Below, piece after piece: positions 52,534 to 63,500 of a stretch of DNA of 64,000 nt. The stretch is from Rebecca billardiae RCC1528 (lineage: Eukaryota > Haptophyta). A model generated the notes under the pieces. That model saw only the letters and a list, made by a program, of their open reading frames with translations. It had not been told where the DNA came from and ran no database searches. Numbering within the stretch: the first letter of the stretch is position 1; every line of letters starts with the position of its first letter. Location: positions 496,001 through 560,000 of the forward strand of contig OZ251233.1 of the NCBI GenBank assembly GCA_965240325.2. Reading direction: 5' to 3'. The translations under genes and the position numbers were made by a program.

Positions 52534-53550
52534 ATGGCGGCTCCTCCCGCTCCGACCGCTGATGAAGCTCAGACTGCTGACGCTTCGGCCGTTGGCTCTG
52601 CTCTGCTTCTTGAAGGAACAATCGCCAAATTCAAGCGAAACACAACCATTCCCAAGCTGCACGCAGTTGCTCAGAGGAAGTACGACATCTTCTGCCGCAA
52701 CCGCACGGCCGAGCTCTACACCACGTGCTTCGGCTTGGTCGGCGATTCTCCTCCAGACTTTAGCGAGGCGGTATTTGTGAGGGAATTCGAGGCATGCGTG
52801 CCATTCCCGGGCAAAACGAACCAGCGCCCGGTCTGTGGCATGGCCAGAGGTGGGTCCACCCCGCACGGCCTCATTCGATACGAGTTCAAAGGCTGCAGTG
52901 TCGAGGAGTGCCGCGTCAATGGAAGGGAGCACGGTCTGCGCGTCGTCTGCACCCAGATGGGCGACTATTGGATCCGGCTCTATTCGAATGGCGTGCGTCT
53001 CGCCCAGATCGTGCTGACCGCGGACGGCACAGAGGGAGGTGGCCTCACAATCGACAATGGCGGGCTGGAGGCGCTCAAGGGCCACCTCCACTTGATACGC
53101 GGATGCATCACTTTGGCCCCGGGCAGTAAGAGGCCACTTCACCGAAATCCAGGTTGGGGAGGATCTCCGCTGCACTGGTGGGGAGGATGTCATCCTCCCC
53201 GCTCGCCACGGCTGGGGAGGATGTCCGCCGCGCTGTCCGGTCTTTCGCCGCTGACAAAACTTTCGAAAACGAAAGTCGCGCTATGGCGGACCCGGTGTTC
53301 CCGCCCGGCGGCGAAAGGGGCGCGGGGCCGGTGGCTCGCGATCCGAAGGGCAGTAGCTCGCGACCTCGCTTGGGCGGTGGCAGCGGCGCTGTGGCACGGC
53401 GTGTACCATCCGCGCGGCTGTGCGCGATCGCGCGGTCCCGTTCGTCGCCACGCCGCGCGCGACCGTTCACGCCACAGTCTTTCCGCACTGGCATGCACCC
53501 GTTGCAAGCGCATGACGGCGGAGAGCTCAGAGAGCCCGTCACGCGCGTGA
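52534..53550 (+). CDS. Unknown protein, 3' end replaced by a foldback element
   Basis: The frame starts at ATG 52534 (MAAPPAPTADEAQ) and runs 338 codons, but only the first ~198 are native. From 53130 on it reads through the inserted element and ends in it at 53550. The native part is less GC-rich than its neighbours and intronless. I do not recognise the family. The segment EECRVNGREHGLRVV and DYWIRLYSNGVRL has the rhythm of MORN-type repeats, which is only a suggestion. Without the element and one copy of AGTAA the frame would continue into 54211-54262, ending in TAG, and add fewer than 20 residues. The present product therefore has a ~140-residue foreign tail, if it is made. Confidence 0.5.
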   Translation: MAAPPAPTADEAQTADASAVGSALLLEGTIAKFKRNTTIPKLHAVAQRKYDIFCRNRTAELYTTCFGLVGDSPPDFSEAVFVREFEACVPFPGKTNQRPVCGMARGGSTPHGLIRYEFKGCSVEECRVNGREHGLRVVCTQMGDYWIRLYSNGVRLAQIVLTADGTEGGGLTIDNGGLEALKGHLHLIRGCITLAPGSKRPLHRNPGWGGSPLHWWGGCHPPRSPRLGRMSAALSGLSPLTKLSKTKVALWRTRCSRPAAKGARGRWLAIRRAVARDLAWAVAAALWHGVYHPRGCARSRGPVRRHAARDRSRHSLSALACTRCKRMTAESSESPSRA

Positions 53551-54205
53551 CGACCGTGTGGGATGGGTTGTGCCGATATGAAGGCTGCCCTTCGTAGGCT
53601 TTCTGATGAGCCCATCCAACGTTCAGACCATTCCTAACTGCTGAAAGATGAGTCATCGCCTGCCACACGGCCATGGAGTTGTGGACAGTACAGCAGCCGT
53701 CCATGATCCGCATGCCCGCCTCATGGGCCGGCGCGTGCCTCCCTGAACATGAAGACAAGCTGTACAACCCATCCCACACGGTCGTCACGCGCGTGACGGG
53801 CTCTCTGAGCTCTCCGCCGTCATGCGCTTGCAACGGGTGCATGCCAGTGCGGAAAGACTGTGGCGTGAACGGTCGCGCGCGGCGTGGCGACGAACGGGAC
53901 CGCGCGATCGCGCACAGCCGCGCGGATGGTACACGCTGTGCCACAGCGCCGCTGCCACCGCCCAAGCGAGGTCGCGTGCTACTGCCCTTCGGATCGCGAG
54001 CCACCGGCCCCGCGCCCCTTTCGCCGCCGGGCGGGAACACCGGGTCCGCCATAGCGCGACTTTCGTTTTCGAAAGTTTTGTCAGCGGCGAAAGACCGGAC
54101 AGCGCGGCGGACATCCTCCCCAGCCGTGGCGAGCGGGGAGGATGACATCCTCCCCACCAGTGCAGCGGAGATCCTCCCCAACCTGGATTTCGGTGAAGTG
54201 GCCTC
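53130..54205. mobile_element. Foldback element B of the GAGGCC family, 5-bp target duplication AGTAA
   Basis: The arms 53130-53571 and 53764-54205 (442 bp each) are near-perfect reverse complements with a 192-bp spacer. The outer ends are GAGGCCACTTCACCG and its complement. AGTAA flanks both ends (53125-53129 and 54206-54210). The GAGGCC termini, the 5-bp NGTAA target and diverged interior similarity (for example TGCGCTTGCAA and GGCGTGGCG words in the arms) place it in one family with the element at 45942. Confidence 0.88.
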
Positions 54206-54210
54206 AGTAA

Positions 54211-54578
54211 CGCAGTTGAGTCTGGCTCGTCCGTCAGAACGCGGCGCCTAGCAGCGCCGTAGCGGTGGTCAGTGCGGTCCGCGCGGAAGACGCGGCCGGC
54301 TGCATGTGCGCGCCGGAAAAAATCGTTCGGCCGTCCGACTGCGAGGCCTGGATGAGGGCTGCGGCCAGTACCCGCAAATCATTATTAGAAGGTTCGACGA
54401 GAACTCGGTTATGATAATGTACGTACAGTTTAGGACACAACTAGATAACCAACTCGCCGGCCTATTTTTGTACTCCTATACTCATCACGCGGGCGGCCCT
54501 CGCGAGCCGGCACCCGCGTGCGCACCGGTTGGGAGCTTCAGTTAAAGGACAGATTCCTATCATAGCGCTAAGATCAGT
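54211..54578. other. Intergenic, original 3' flank of the unknown gene and RCC1 gene promoter
   Basis: The first ~50 bases would be the displaced end of the unknown gene (TAG at 54260-54262). The rest is AT-richer (54370-54480), as expected for a promoter of the next gene. No further gene is recognised. Confidence 0.5.
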
Positions 54579-57500
54579 ATGATGGCCACTGGCTCGCCCG
54601 CGCGGCGAGCTCTCGCGACGCTCGTCGTGCTCGCGGCGATGCGGACGGAGCGCACGCCCGGCTCGGCGCCGGTCGGCCCTCTCGGCGTGGGCGCCGAGTC
54701 CTGGTCGGACGTGCACGCCGGCGTCCACTTTGCGTGCGCGCGCACCGATCTGGGGCGCGTGAAGTGCTGGGGCATGGCGACGTGGGCGCAGCTGGGTACG
54801 GGGGATACCGCTGCGCGTGGCGACAGCGCGGGCGAGCTCGGCGGGGCGCTGCCGTTCATCGACTTCGGCACGGGCCGAACGGCCACGCAGGTCTCCGCGG
54901 GCGGCTACCACTCGTGCGCGCTCCTGTCGGACAGCTCGCTCACGTGGTGCGTGCGCGCGGCACAGAGGCACGCGGCACAGCGGGTCAGCGGCACTGCGGG
55001 CGGCGCTGTGCGCCCCGCGTGGTGGCGTGGCCAGCCACCGAGCCACCCGCGCGATGGCGCTGCGGCTGACGCGCTGCCCCGCGCCCCGCGGGCCTCACAC
55101 ACCGCCCGCCCTCGTCTGCGCGCGCCCGCGCGCGCCCGCGCGTGCAGCTGGGGCCAAGGCTCGGACGGACGCATCGGGACGGGCAACGAGAACCACATCG
55201 GCGACAACCCCGGCGAGATGGGCGACGCGCTGGTGGCCGTCAACCTCGGCAGCGGGCTCACCGCCTCGGACTTCAGCTGCGGCCGGCGCATGACGTGTGC
55301 CATCATCAGCGGCAGTAATCGGATCAAGTGCTTTGGCGTCAACGACCAAGCCAACCTGGGGCTGGGGGACATGGTGGCGCGCAAGCTGACGGCGCAGCTG
55401 GGCGACGCGCTGCCGTACGTCGACCTCGGCATCGACAGCGGTACCAGCGCGCCGCACGTGGTCCAGAAGGTCTCGTGCCGCTTCTACCACACGTGTGCCA
55501 TCACAGCCAAAGGGCTCAAGTGGTGCGCACGCACGCTGCTGCTGCTGCTGCTGCGTGTGTGCGAGCACGGGCCTCGGCGCCACGCCATAGACGGCGGGTG
55601 CCGCCGCGCCGCGCGGTGCTCACGCCGCCCGTCCCTCCCGCGCGTGCGTGCGTTTGTGCTGCTGCACTGCTGCACTGCCCTGCTGCCCTGCTGCCCCCCA
55701 GCTTTGGCGCCAACACGCAGGGGCAGCTCGGGTACGGGGACACGGCCACGCGCGGGGGCTCGAGCGCGCACATGGGCGACAACCTGCCCTTCGTGCAGCT
55801 GGGCGTGGCCGCGGCCGACCTGCTCGACGTCTCTGTCTCGGAGGAGCACTCGTGTGTGCTGGTGACCGGTGGCGGCATCAAGTGCTGGTGAGTGAGAGGC
55901 GCCGCGCGCGAGAGAGAGAGCGCGAGGGGCTCCGGCCGCGGGCAGAGCCGGCGGGCGGGCCGCGGCGCGGCGCGGTGCTCAGCCGTGCGCGAGCGCGTGC
56001 CCCCGCCCCCGCGTGCCGTGCGCAGGGGCCAGAACACCAACGGGCAGGGCGGGTACGGTGACAAGACCGACCGCGGCGCACTGAGCCCGCCGAGCACGGG
56101 CATGGGCGACAGCCTGCCGCTCGTCAGCCTCGGCTCCGGACTGAGCGCGAGCAGCGTGGTCGCAGGCGACCTTCACACGTGCGCGGTGCTCAGCACGGGC
56201 GCGCTCAAATGGTGCGCGCACAAGCACAGCCGCGCGGCGCCGCCGCTGTCCAGACACGCCGGCCGTCCTGCGGGGCGCCGGGCTGCTCTGCCGCGCGCGC
56301 CGCCCTCCGCCGCCGCCCTCCCTCGGCCGCCCGCCTGTGCTCTGAGCCGCGCGCGCCCGCCCCGCGCGCGCGTCGCTGCCCGCGCCGCGGCTGCCTCCAG
56401 CTGGGGCGGCAACACCAACGGCCAGCTCGGGCTGGAGGACACCAACGGGCGCGCGGACGGCGCGGGTGAGATGGGCGACGCGCTGCCGGCCGTGCCGCTG
56501 GGCGCGGGCCGCACGGCGACCAGCGTGAGCGTGAGCGCGTACGGCGGCTTCAGCTGCGCCACGCTGGATGACGGCAACGTCAAGTGGTGCGCGCGGCGCG
56601 CACCCCGCGGCGCGGCGGCGGGGGCGGGTCGCGCGCGGGGCGGGATGCCGGGGAAGGGCGCGGCGGGCGGTGCCGAGCGCGGCCGGCGGGGCGGGCGGCT
56701 GGCGTGCGGGGGTGCGGGCTGGGCCGCCGGGCCATCCTCGGGCCTCCCACCGCCGGTCCCACCGCCGGCTCCAGTCGCCCACTGCCTCCGGCCCAGTCCG
56801 CCCGGCCGCCCAGCCGCGCGTGCGCACGGCGCGGCGTGGCGCGCGGCCTTCCGAGCGCAAGCGCGCGCGCTCAGCTTTGTGGCACTGCGTACCCTGCGTG
56901 TGCGCGCCCCACCCTCCGCCCTTGCGTGCGTGCGCGCAGCTGGGGCGATGGCGCGTACGGGGTGCTGGGGCAGGGGGGCACCTCCACGATCGGCAGCTCA
57001 GCGGGGTCGATGGGCGACGCGCTGCCACCGATCGTGCTGTGGCCGCCTTCGCCTCCGCCCAGCCCGCCCGCGCCGCCACCGAGCCCGCCGCCTCCAAGCC
57101 CGCCGCCATCGCCACCGCCGAGCCCGCCGCCATCGCCACCTCCGAGCCCGCCGCCGAGCCCGCCGCCACCATCACCGCCACCCTCGCCGCCGCCGTCGCC
57201 CCCACCGAGCCCGCCGCCGAGCCCACCGCCGCCCTCGCCGCCGCCCTCGCCACCCCCCTCGCCGCCGCCCTCGCCGCCGCCAAGCCCACCACCCTCGCCG
57301 CCACCGAGCCCACCACCGAGCCCGCCGCCCAGCCCACCGCCCTCGCCACCGCCCAGCCCACCGCCGTCGCCTCCGCCCAGCCCACCGCCGCCATCACCGC
57401 CTCCGAGCCCACCGCCGAGCCCTCCTCCGAGCCCACCGCCCTCGCCGCCACCCTCGCCGCCACCCGCGCAGCCACCCTCGCCGCCACCAAGCCCGCCGCC

Positions 57501-60500
57501 ATCGCCGCCGCCGAGCCCACCGCCCTCGCCTCCGCCAAGCCCACCGCCGCCGAGCCCACCGCCGACCCCACCGCCCAGCCCACCGCCCTCGCCAACGCCG
57601 AGCCCGCCGCCGAGCCCACCGCCGAGTCCACCGCCCTCGCCACCGCCCAGCCCGCCGCCGAGCCCGCCACCCAGCCCGCCGCCGTCACCACCGCCCAGCC
57701 CTCCGCCGAGCCCGCCACCCAGCCCGCCGCCGCCGTCACCACCGCCGAGTCCGCCACCCAGCCCGCCCCCGTCACCACCACCCTCGCCGCCGCCCTCGCC
57801 GCCGCCCTCGCCGCCGCCCTCGCCGCCGCCGAGCCCGCCGCCCTCGCCGCCGCCCTCGCCGCCGCCCTCGCCGCCGCCGAGCCCACCGCCACCGAGCCCA
57901 CCGCCGAGCCCGCCGCCCTCGCCGCCACCGAGCCCGCCGCCCTCGCCACCGCCGTCGCCACCGCCGTCACCACCGCCGAGTCCGCCGCCGTCGCCTCCGC
58001 CGCCCTCACCGCCACCGTCACCGCCGCCGAGCCCGCCGCCCAGCCCACCGCCCAGCCCACCGCCATCACCTCCGCCCAGCCCCCCGCCGAGCCCGCCGCC
58101 GAGTCCGCCGCCGTCGCCACCGCCCAGCCCGCCGCCGAGCCCGCCGCCGAGCCCGCCGCCGTCGCCGCCGCCGAGCCCACCACCGTCGCCGCCGCCGAGC
58201 CCACCTCCGCCATCGCCACCGCCCTCGCCGCCGCCGAGCCCGCCGCCATCGCCGCCGCCATCGCCGCCCCCCTCGCCGCCGCCTTCGCCGCCACCCTTGC
58301 CGCCGCCCTCGCCGCCACCCTCCCCGCCGCCGAGCCCGCCGCCCTCGCCACCACCGAGCCCGCCGCCGCCGAGCCCGCCGCCAAGCCCGCCGCCGTCGCC
58401 GCCCCCGAGCCCGCCGCCGAGCCCTCCGCCAAGCCCACCGCCCTCGCCACCGCCGAGCCCACCGCCGTCGCCGCCACCGCCATCTCCGCCGCCGAGCCCG
58501 CCGCCTAGCCCGCCACCGAGCCCGCCACCGTCGCCGCCACCCTCGCCGCCACCGAGCCCGCCACCGAGCCCGCCGCCCTCACCGCCGCCTTCGCCGCCGC
58601 CGAGCCCACCGCCATCGCCACCTCCACCGAGCCCGCCGCCCTCACCGCCGCCCTCGCCGCCACCGAGCCCGCCGCCCTCACCACCGCCCTCGCCGCCGCC
58701 CTCGCCGCCGCCCAGCCCGCCGCCCTCGCCTCCGCCGTCGCCACCGCCGAGCCCACCGCCCTCGCCTCCGCCGCCGTCACCGCCACCGTCACCGCCGCCG
58801 AGCCCGCCGCCGATCCCACCGCCGATCCCACCGCCGTCGCCACCGCCCAGCCCCCCGCCGAGCCCGCCGCCGAGTCCACCGCCGTCGCCACCGCCCAGCC
58901 CGCCGCCAAGCCCGCCGCCCTCGCCGCCACCGTCGCCGCCGCCGAGCCCGCCACCGTCGCCGCCGCCGAGCCCACCGCCGCCCTCGCCGCCGCCCTCGCC
59001 GCCGCCGAGCCCACCGCCCTCGCCGCCGCCTTCGCCGCCCCCCTCGCCGCCGCCCTCGCCGCCGCCCTCGCCACCCCCCTCGCCGCCGCCCTCGCCACCG
59101 CCGAGCCCGCCGCCTTCGCCACCGCCGAGCCCGCCGCCGCCGAGCCCGCCGCCAAGCCCGCCGCCGTCACCGCCCCCGAGCCCGCCGCCGAGCCCTCCGC
59201 CAAGCCCGCCGCCGTCGCCGCCACCGAGCCCGCCGCCAAGCCCTCCGCCAAGCCCACCGCCCTCGCCACCGCCGAGCCCGCCGCCATCGCCGCCACCGCC
59301 GTCTCCGCCGCCGAGCCCGCCGCCTAGCCCGCCACCGAGCCCGCCACCGTCGCCGCCACCCTCGCCGCCACCGAGCCCGCCACCGAGCCCGCCGCCCTCA
59401 CCGCCGCCTTCGCCGCCGCCGAGCCCACCGCCATCGCCACCTCCACCGAGCCCGCCGCCCTCACCGCCGCCCTCGCCGCCACCGAGCCCGCCGCCCTCAC
59501 CACCGCCCTCGCCGCCGCCCTCGCCGCCGCCCAGCCCGCCGCCCTCGCCTCCGCCGTCGCCACCGCCGAGCCCACCGCCCTCGCCTCCGCCGCCGTCACC
59601 GCCACCGTCACCGCCGCCGAGCCCGCCGCCGAGCCCGCCGCCGAGCCCACCGCCGTCGCCACCGCCCAGCCCCCCGCCGAGCCCGCCGCCGAGTCCACCG
59701 CCGTCGCCACCGCCCAGCCCGCCGCCAAGCCCGCCGCCCTCGCCGCCACCGTCGCCGCCGCCGAGCCCGCCACCGTCGCCGCCGCCGAGCCCACCGCCGC
59801 CCTCGCCGCCGCCCTCGCCGCCGCCGAGCCCACCGCCCTCGCCGCCGCCTTCGCCGCCCCCCTCGCCGCCGCCCTCGCCGCCGCCCTCGCCACCCCCCTC
59901 GCCGCCGCCCTCGCCACCGCCGAGCCCGCCGCCTTCGCCACCGCCGAGCCCACCGCCGCCGAGCCCGCCGCCAAGCCCGCCGCCGTCACCGCCCCCGAGC
60001 CCGCCGCCGAGCCCTCCGCCAAGCCCGCCGCCATCGCCGCCACCGAGCCCGCCGCCGAGCCCTCCGCCAAGCCCACCGCCCTCGCCACCGCCGAGCCCGC
60101 CGCCATCGCCGCCACCGCCGTCTCCGCCGCCGAGCCCGCCGCCTAGCCCGCCACCGAGCCCGCCACCTTCGCCGCCACCCTCGCCGCCACCGAGCCCGCC
60201 ACCGAGCCCGCCGCCCTCACCGCCGCCTTCGCCGCCGCCGAGCCCACCGCCATCGCCACCTCCACCGAGCCCGCCGCCCTCACCGCCGCCCTCGCCGCCA
60301 CCGAGCCCGCCGCCCTCACCACCGCCCTCGCCGCCGCCCTCGCCGCCGCCCAGCCCGCCGCCCTCGCCTCCGCCGTCGCCACCGCCGAGCCCACCGCCCT
60401 CGCCTCCGCCGCCGTCACCGCCACCGTCACCGCCGCCGAGCCCGCCGCCGAGCCCGCCGCCGAGCCCACCGCCGTCGCCACCGCCCAGCCCCCCGCCGAG

Positions 60501-63500
60501 CCCGCCGCCGAGTCCACCGCCGTCGCCACCGCCCAGCCCGCCGCCAAGCCCGCCGCCCTCGCCGCCACCGTCGCCGCCGCCGAGCCCGCCACCGTCGCCG
60601 CCGCCGAGCCCACCGCCGCCCTCGCCGCCGCCCTCGCCGCCGCCGAGCCCACCGCCCTCGCCGCCGCCTTCGCCGCCCCCCTCGCCGCCGCCCTCGCCGC
60701 CGCCCTCGCCACCCCCCTCGCCGCCGCCCTCGCCACCGCCGAGCCCGCCGCCTTCGCCACCGCCGAGCCCGCCGCCGCCGAGCCCGCCGCCAAGCCCGCC
60801 GCCGTCGCCGCCCCCGAGCCCGCCGCCGAGCCCTCCGCCAAGCCCGCCGCCATCGCCACCGCCGAGCCCGCCACCGTCACCGCCACCGCCGTCTCCGCCA
60901 CCGTCGCCGCCCCCGAGCCCGCCACCCAGCCCGCCGCCGTCGCCGCCACCGTCGCCGCCACCCAGCCCGCCACCGAGCCCGCCACCTTCGCCGCCACCCT
61001 CGCCGCCACCGAGCCCGCCACCGAGCCCGCCGCCCTCACCGCCGCCTTCGCCGCCGCCGAGCCCACCGCCATCGCCACCTCCACCGAGCCCGCCGCCCTC
61101 ACCGCCGCCCTCGCCGCCACCGAGTCCGCCGCCCTCACCACCGCCTTCGCCGCCGCCCTCGCCACCGCCCAGCCCGCCGCCCTCGCCTCCACCCTCGCCG
61201 CCGCCGAGCCCGCCACCGAGCCCCCCACCGAGCCCGCCACCGCCATCGCCGCCGCCATCGCCGCCGCCATCGCCGCCGCCGAGCCCGCCGCCATCGCCAC
61301 CGCCATCGCCGCCGCCGAGCCCGCCACCGTCACCACCGCCTTCCCCACCGCCGAGCCCACCGCCTTCGCCACCGCCCAGCCCACCGCCGTCGCCGCCACC
61401 CCCGAGCCCTCCTCCAAGCCCGCCCCCAAGCCCGCCCCCGAGCCCGCCGCCGTCGCCGCCGCCATCGCCACCCCCGAGCCCGCCGCCGAGTCCGCCTCCG
61501 AGCCCGCCGCCGCCATCACCGCCGCCCAGCCCACCGCCGAGCCCACCGCCGTCGCCACCGCCGAGCCCACCGCCGTCGCCACCGCCATCCCCGCCGCCAT
61601 CCCCGCCGCCGAGCCCGCCTCCGCCAAGCCCGCCGCCCTCGCCGCCTCCAAGCCCGCCGCCCACGCCGCCGCCGAGCCCGCCGCCGAGCCCGCCGCCGAG
61701 CCCGCCGCCGAGCCCGCCGCCGAGCCCGCCACCATCGCCGCCGCCCTCTCCGCCACCGTCGCCACCGCCCAGCCCACCGCCGCCAAGCCCACCGCCAAGC
61801 CCGCCTCCTTCGCCGCCTCCGAGCCCGCCACCGTCACCGCCTCCGCCCTCGCCACCGCCGTCGCCGCCCCCGTCGCCGCCGCCTAGCCCACCGCCCAGCC
61901 CGCCGCCCTCGCCGCCACCTAGCCCACCACCCAGCCCGCCGCCGAGCCCGCCGCCGTCGCCGCCGCCGAGCCCACCGCCATCGCCCCCGCCGAGTCCCCC
62001 GCCATCGCCCCCGCCGCGCCCGCCGCCGAGCCCGCCACCGAGCCCGCCGCCGTCGCCCCCGCCGAGCCCACCGCCGAGCCCACCACCCTTGCCGCCGCCA
62101 AGCCCACCGCCAAGCCCGCCGCCGACTCCGCCACCCTCGCCGCCACCGAGTCCGCCGCCAAGTCCGCCGCCGTCGCCGCCGCCATCACCGCCACCGAGCC
62201 CACCACCAAGCCCACCGCCAAGCCCACCACCTTCGCCGCCGCCGAGCCCACCGCCGAGCCCACCGCCCTTGCCGCCGCCCAGCCCGCCGCCAAGCCCGCC
62301 GCCGACTCCGCCACCCTCGCCGCCACCGAGTCCGCCGCCAAGCCCGCCGCCGTCACCGCCGCCATCACCGCCGCCGAGCCCACCACCAAGCCCACCGCCG
62401 AGCCCACCGCCTTCGCCGCCGCCGAGCCCGCCGCCGAGCCCGCCACCGAGCCCGCCGCCCAGCCCACCGCCGTCGCCGCCACCGTCACCGCCACCGAGCC
62501 CACCGCCAAGCCCTCCGCCAAGTCCGCCGCCGAGCCCGCCTCCGAGCCCGCCTCCAAGTCCGCCACCAAGCCCACCGCCCTCTCCGCCACCAAGCCCGCC
62601 ACCAAGCCCGCCCCCGAGCCCACCGCCGAGCCCGCCGCCGAGCCCGCCGCCTTCACCGCCTCCGAGCCCGCCCCCCAGCCCTCCGCCCTCGCCGCCGCCA
62701 AGCCCGCCGCCGTCGCCACCTCCGAGCCCGCCGCCAAGCCCGCCGCCCTCACCGCCACCATCACCGCCACCGAGCCCACCACCGTCGCCGCCGCCTTCGC
62801 CGCCACCGAGTCCGCCGCCCTCACCACCGCCTTCGCCACCGCCCTCGCCGCCGCCCTCGCCGCCGCCGAGCCCGCCGCCTTCACCGCCTCCGAGCCCGCC
62901 CCCAAGCCCTCCGCCCTCGCCGCCGCCAAGCCCGCCACCGAGCCCGCCGCCGAGCCCACCGCCCTCGCCGCCTCCGAGCCCGCCCCCAAGCCCACCGCCT
63001 TCGCCGCCTCCGAGCCCGCCACCAAGCCCGCCACCCTCGCCGCCACCATCACCGCCGCCAAGCCCACCGCCCTCGCCGCCGCCATCGCCGCCGCCAAGCC
63101 CGCCACCAAGCCCACCGCCGAGCCCACCGCCCTCGCCGCCACCGTCGCCGCCGCCGAGCCCACCGCCCTCGCCGCCTCCGAGCCCGCCTCCAAGCCCGCC
63201 GCCTTCACCGCCACCATCACCGCCACCAAGCCCGCCGCCGTCGCCGCCGCCGTCGCCGCCGCCAAGCCCGCCACCGAGCCCCCCACCGAGCCCACCGCCC
63301 TCGCCACCACCATCGCCGCCGCCGAGCCCACCGCCGTCGCCACCGCCATCCCCGCCGCCAAGCCCGCCACCGAGCCCGCCACCCAGCCCGCCGCCCTCGC
63401 CGCCACCGTCCCCACCGCCGATCCCACCGCCCTCACCGCCTCCGAGCCCGCCCCCAAGCCCTCCGCCCTCGCCGCCGCCAAGCCCGCCGCCAAGCCCGCC

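Noticed and set aside
56568-58508. Plus-strand 646-codon frame rich in Ala, Glu and Thr
   Set aside because: It is the shifted frame of the Ser-Pro repeat and begins in an intron. Its length follows from the codon composition.
56871-61664. Minus-strand open frame of 1597 codons rich in Gly and Leu
   Set aside because: It is the reverse complement of the Ser-Pro codon repeat. The plus strand frame continues directly from the spliced RCC1-like exons, which explains the region better.
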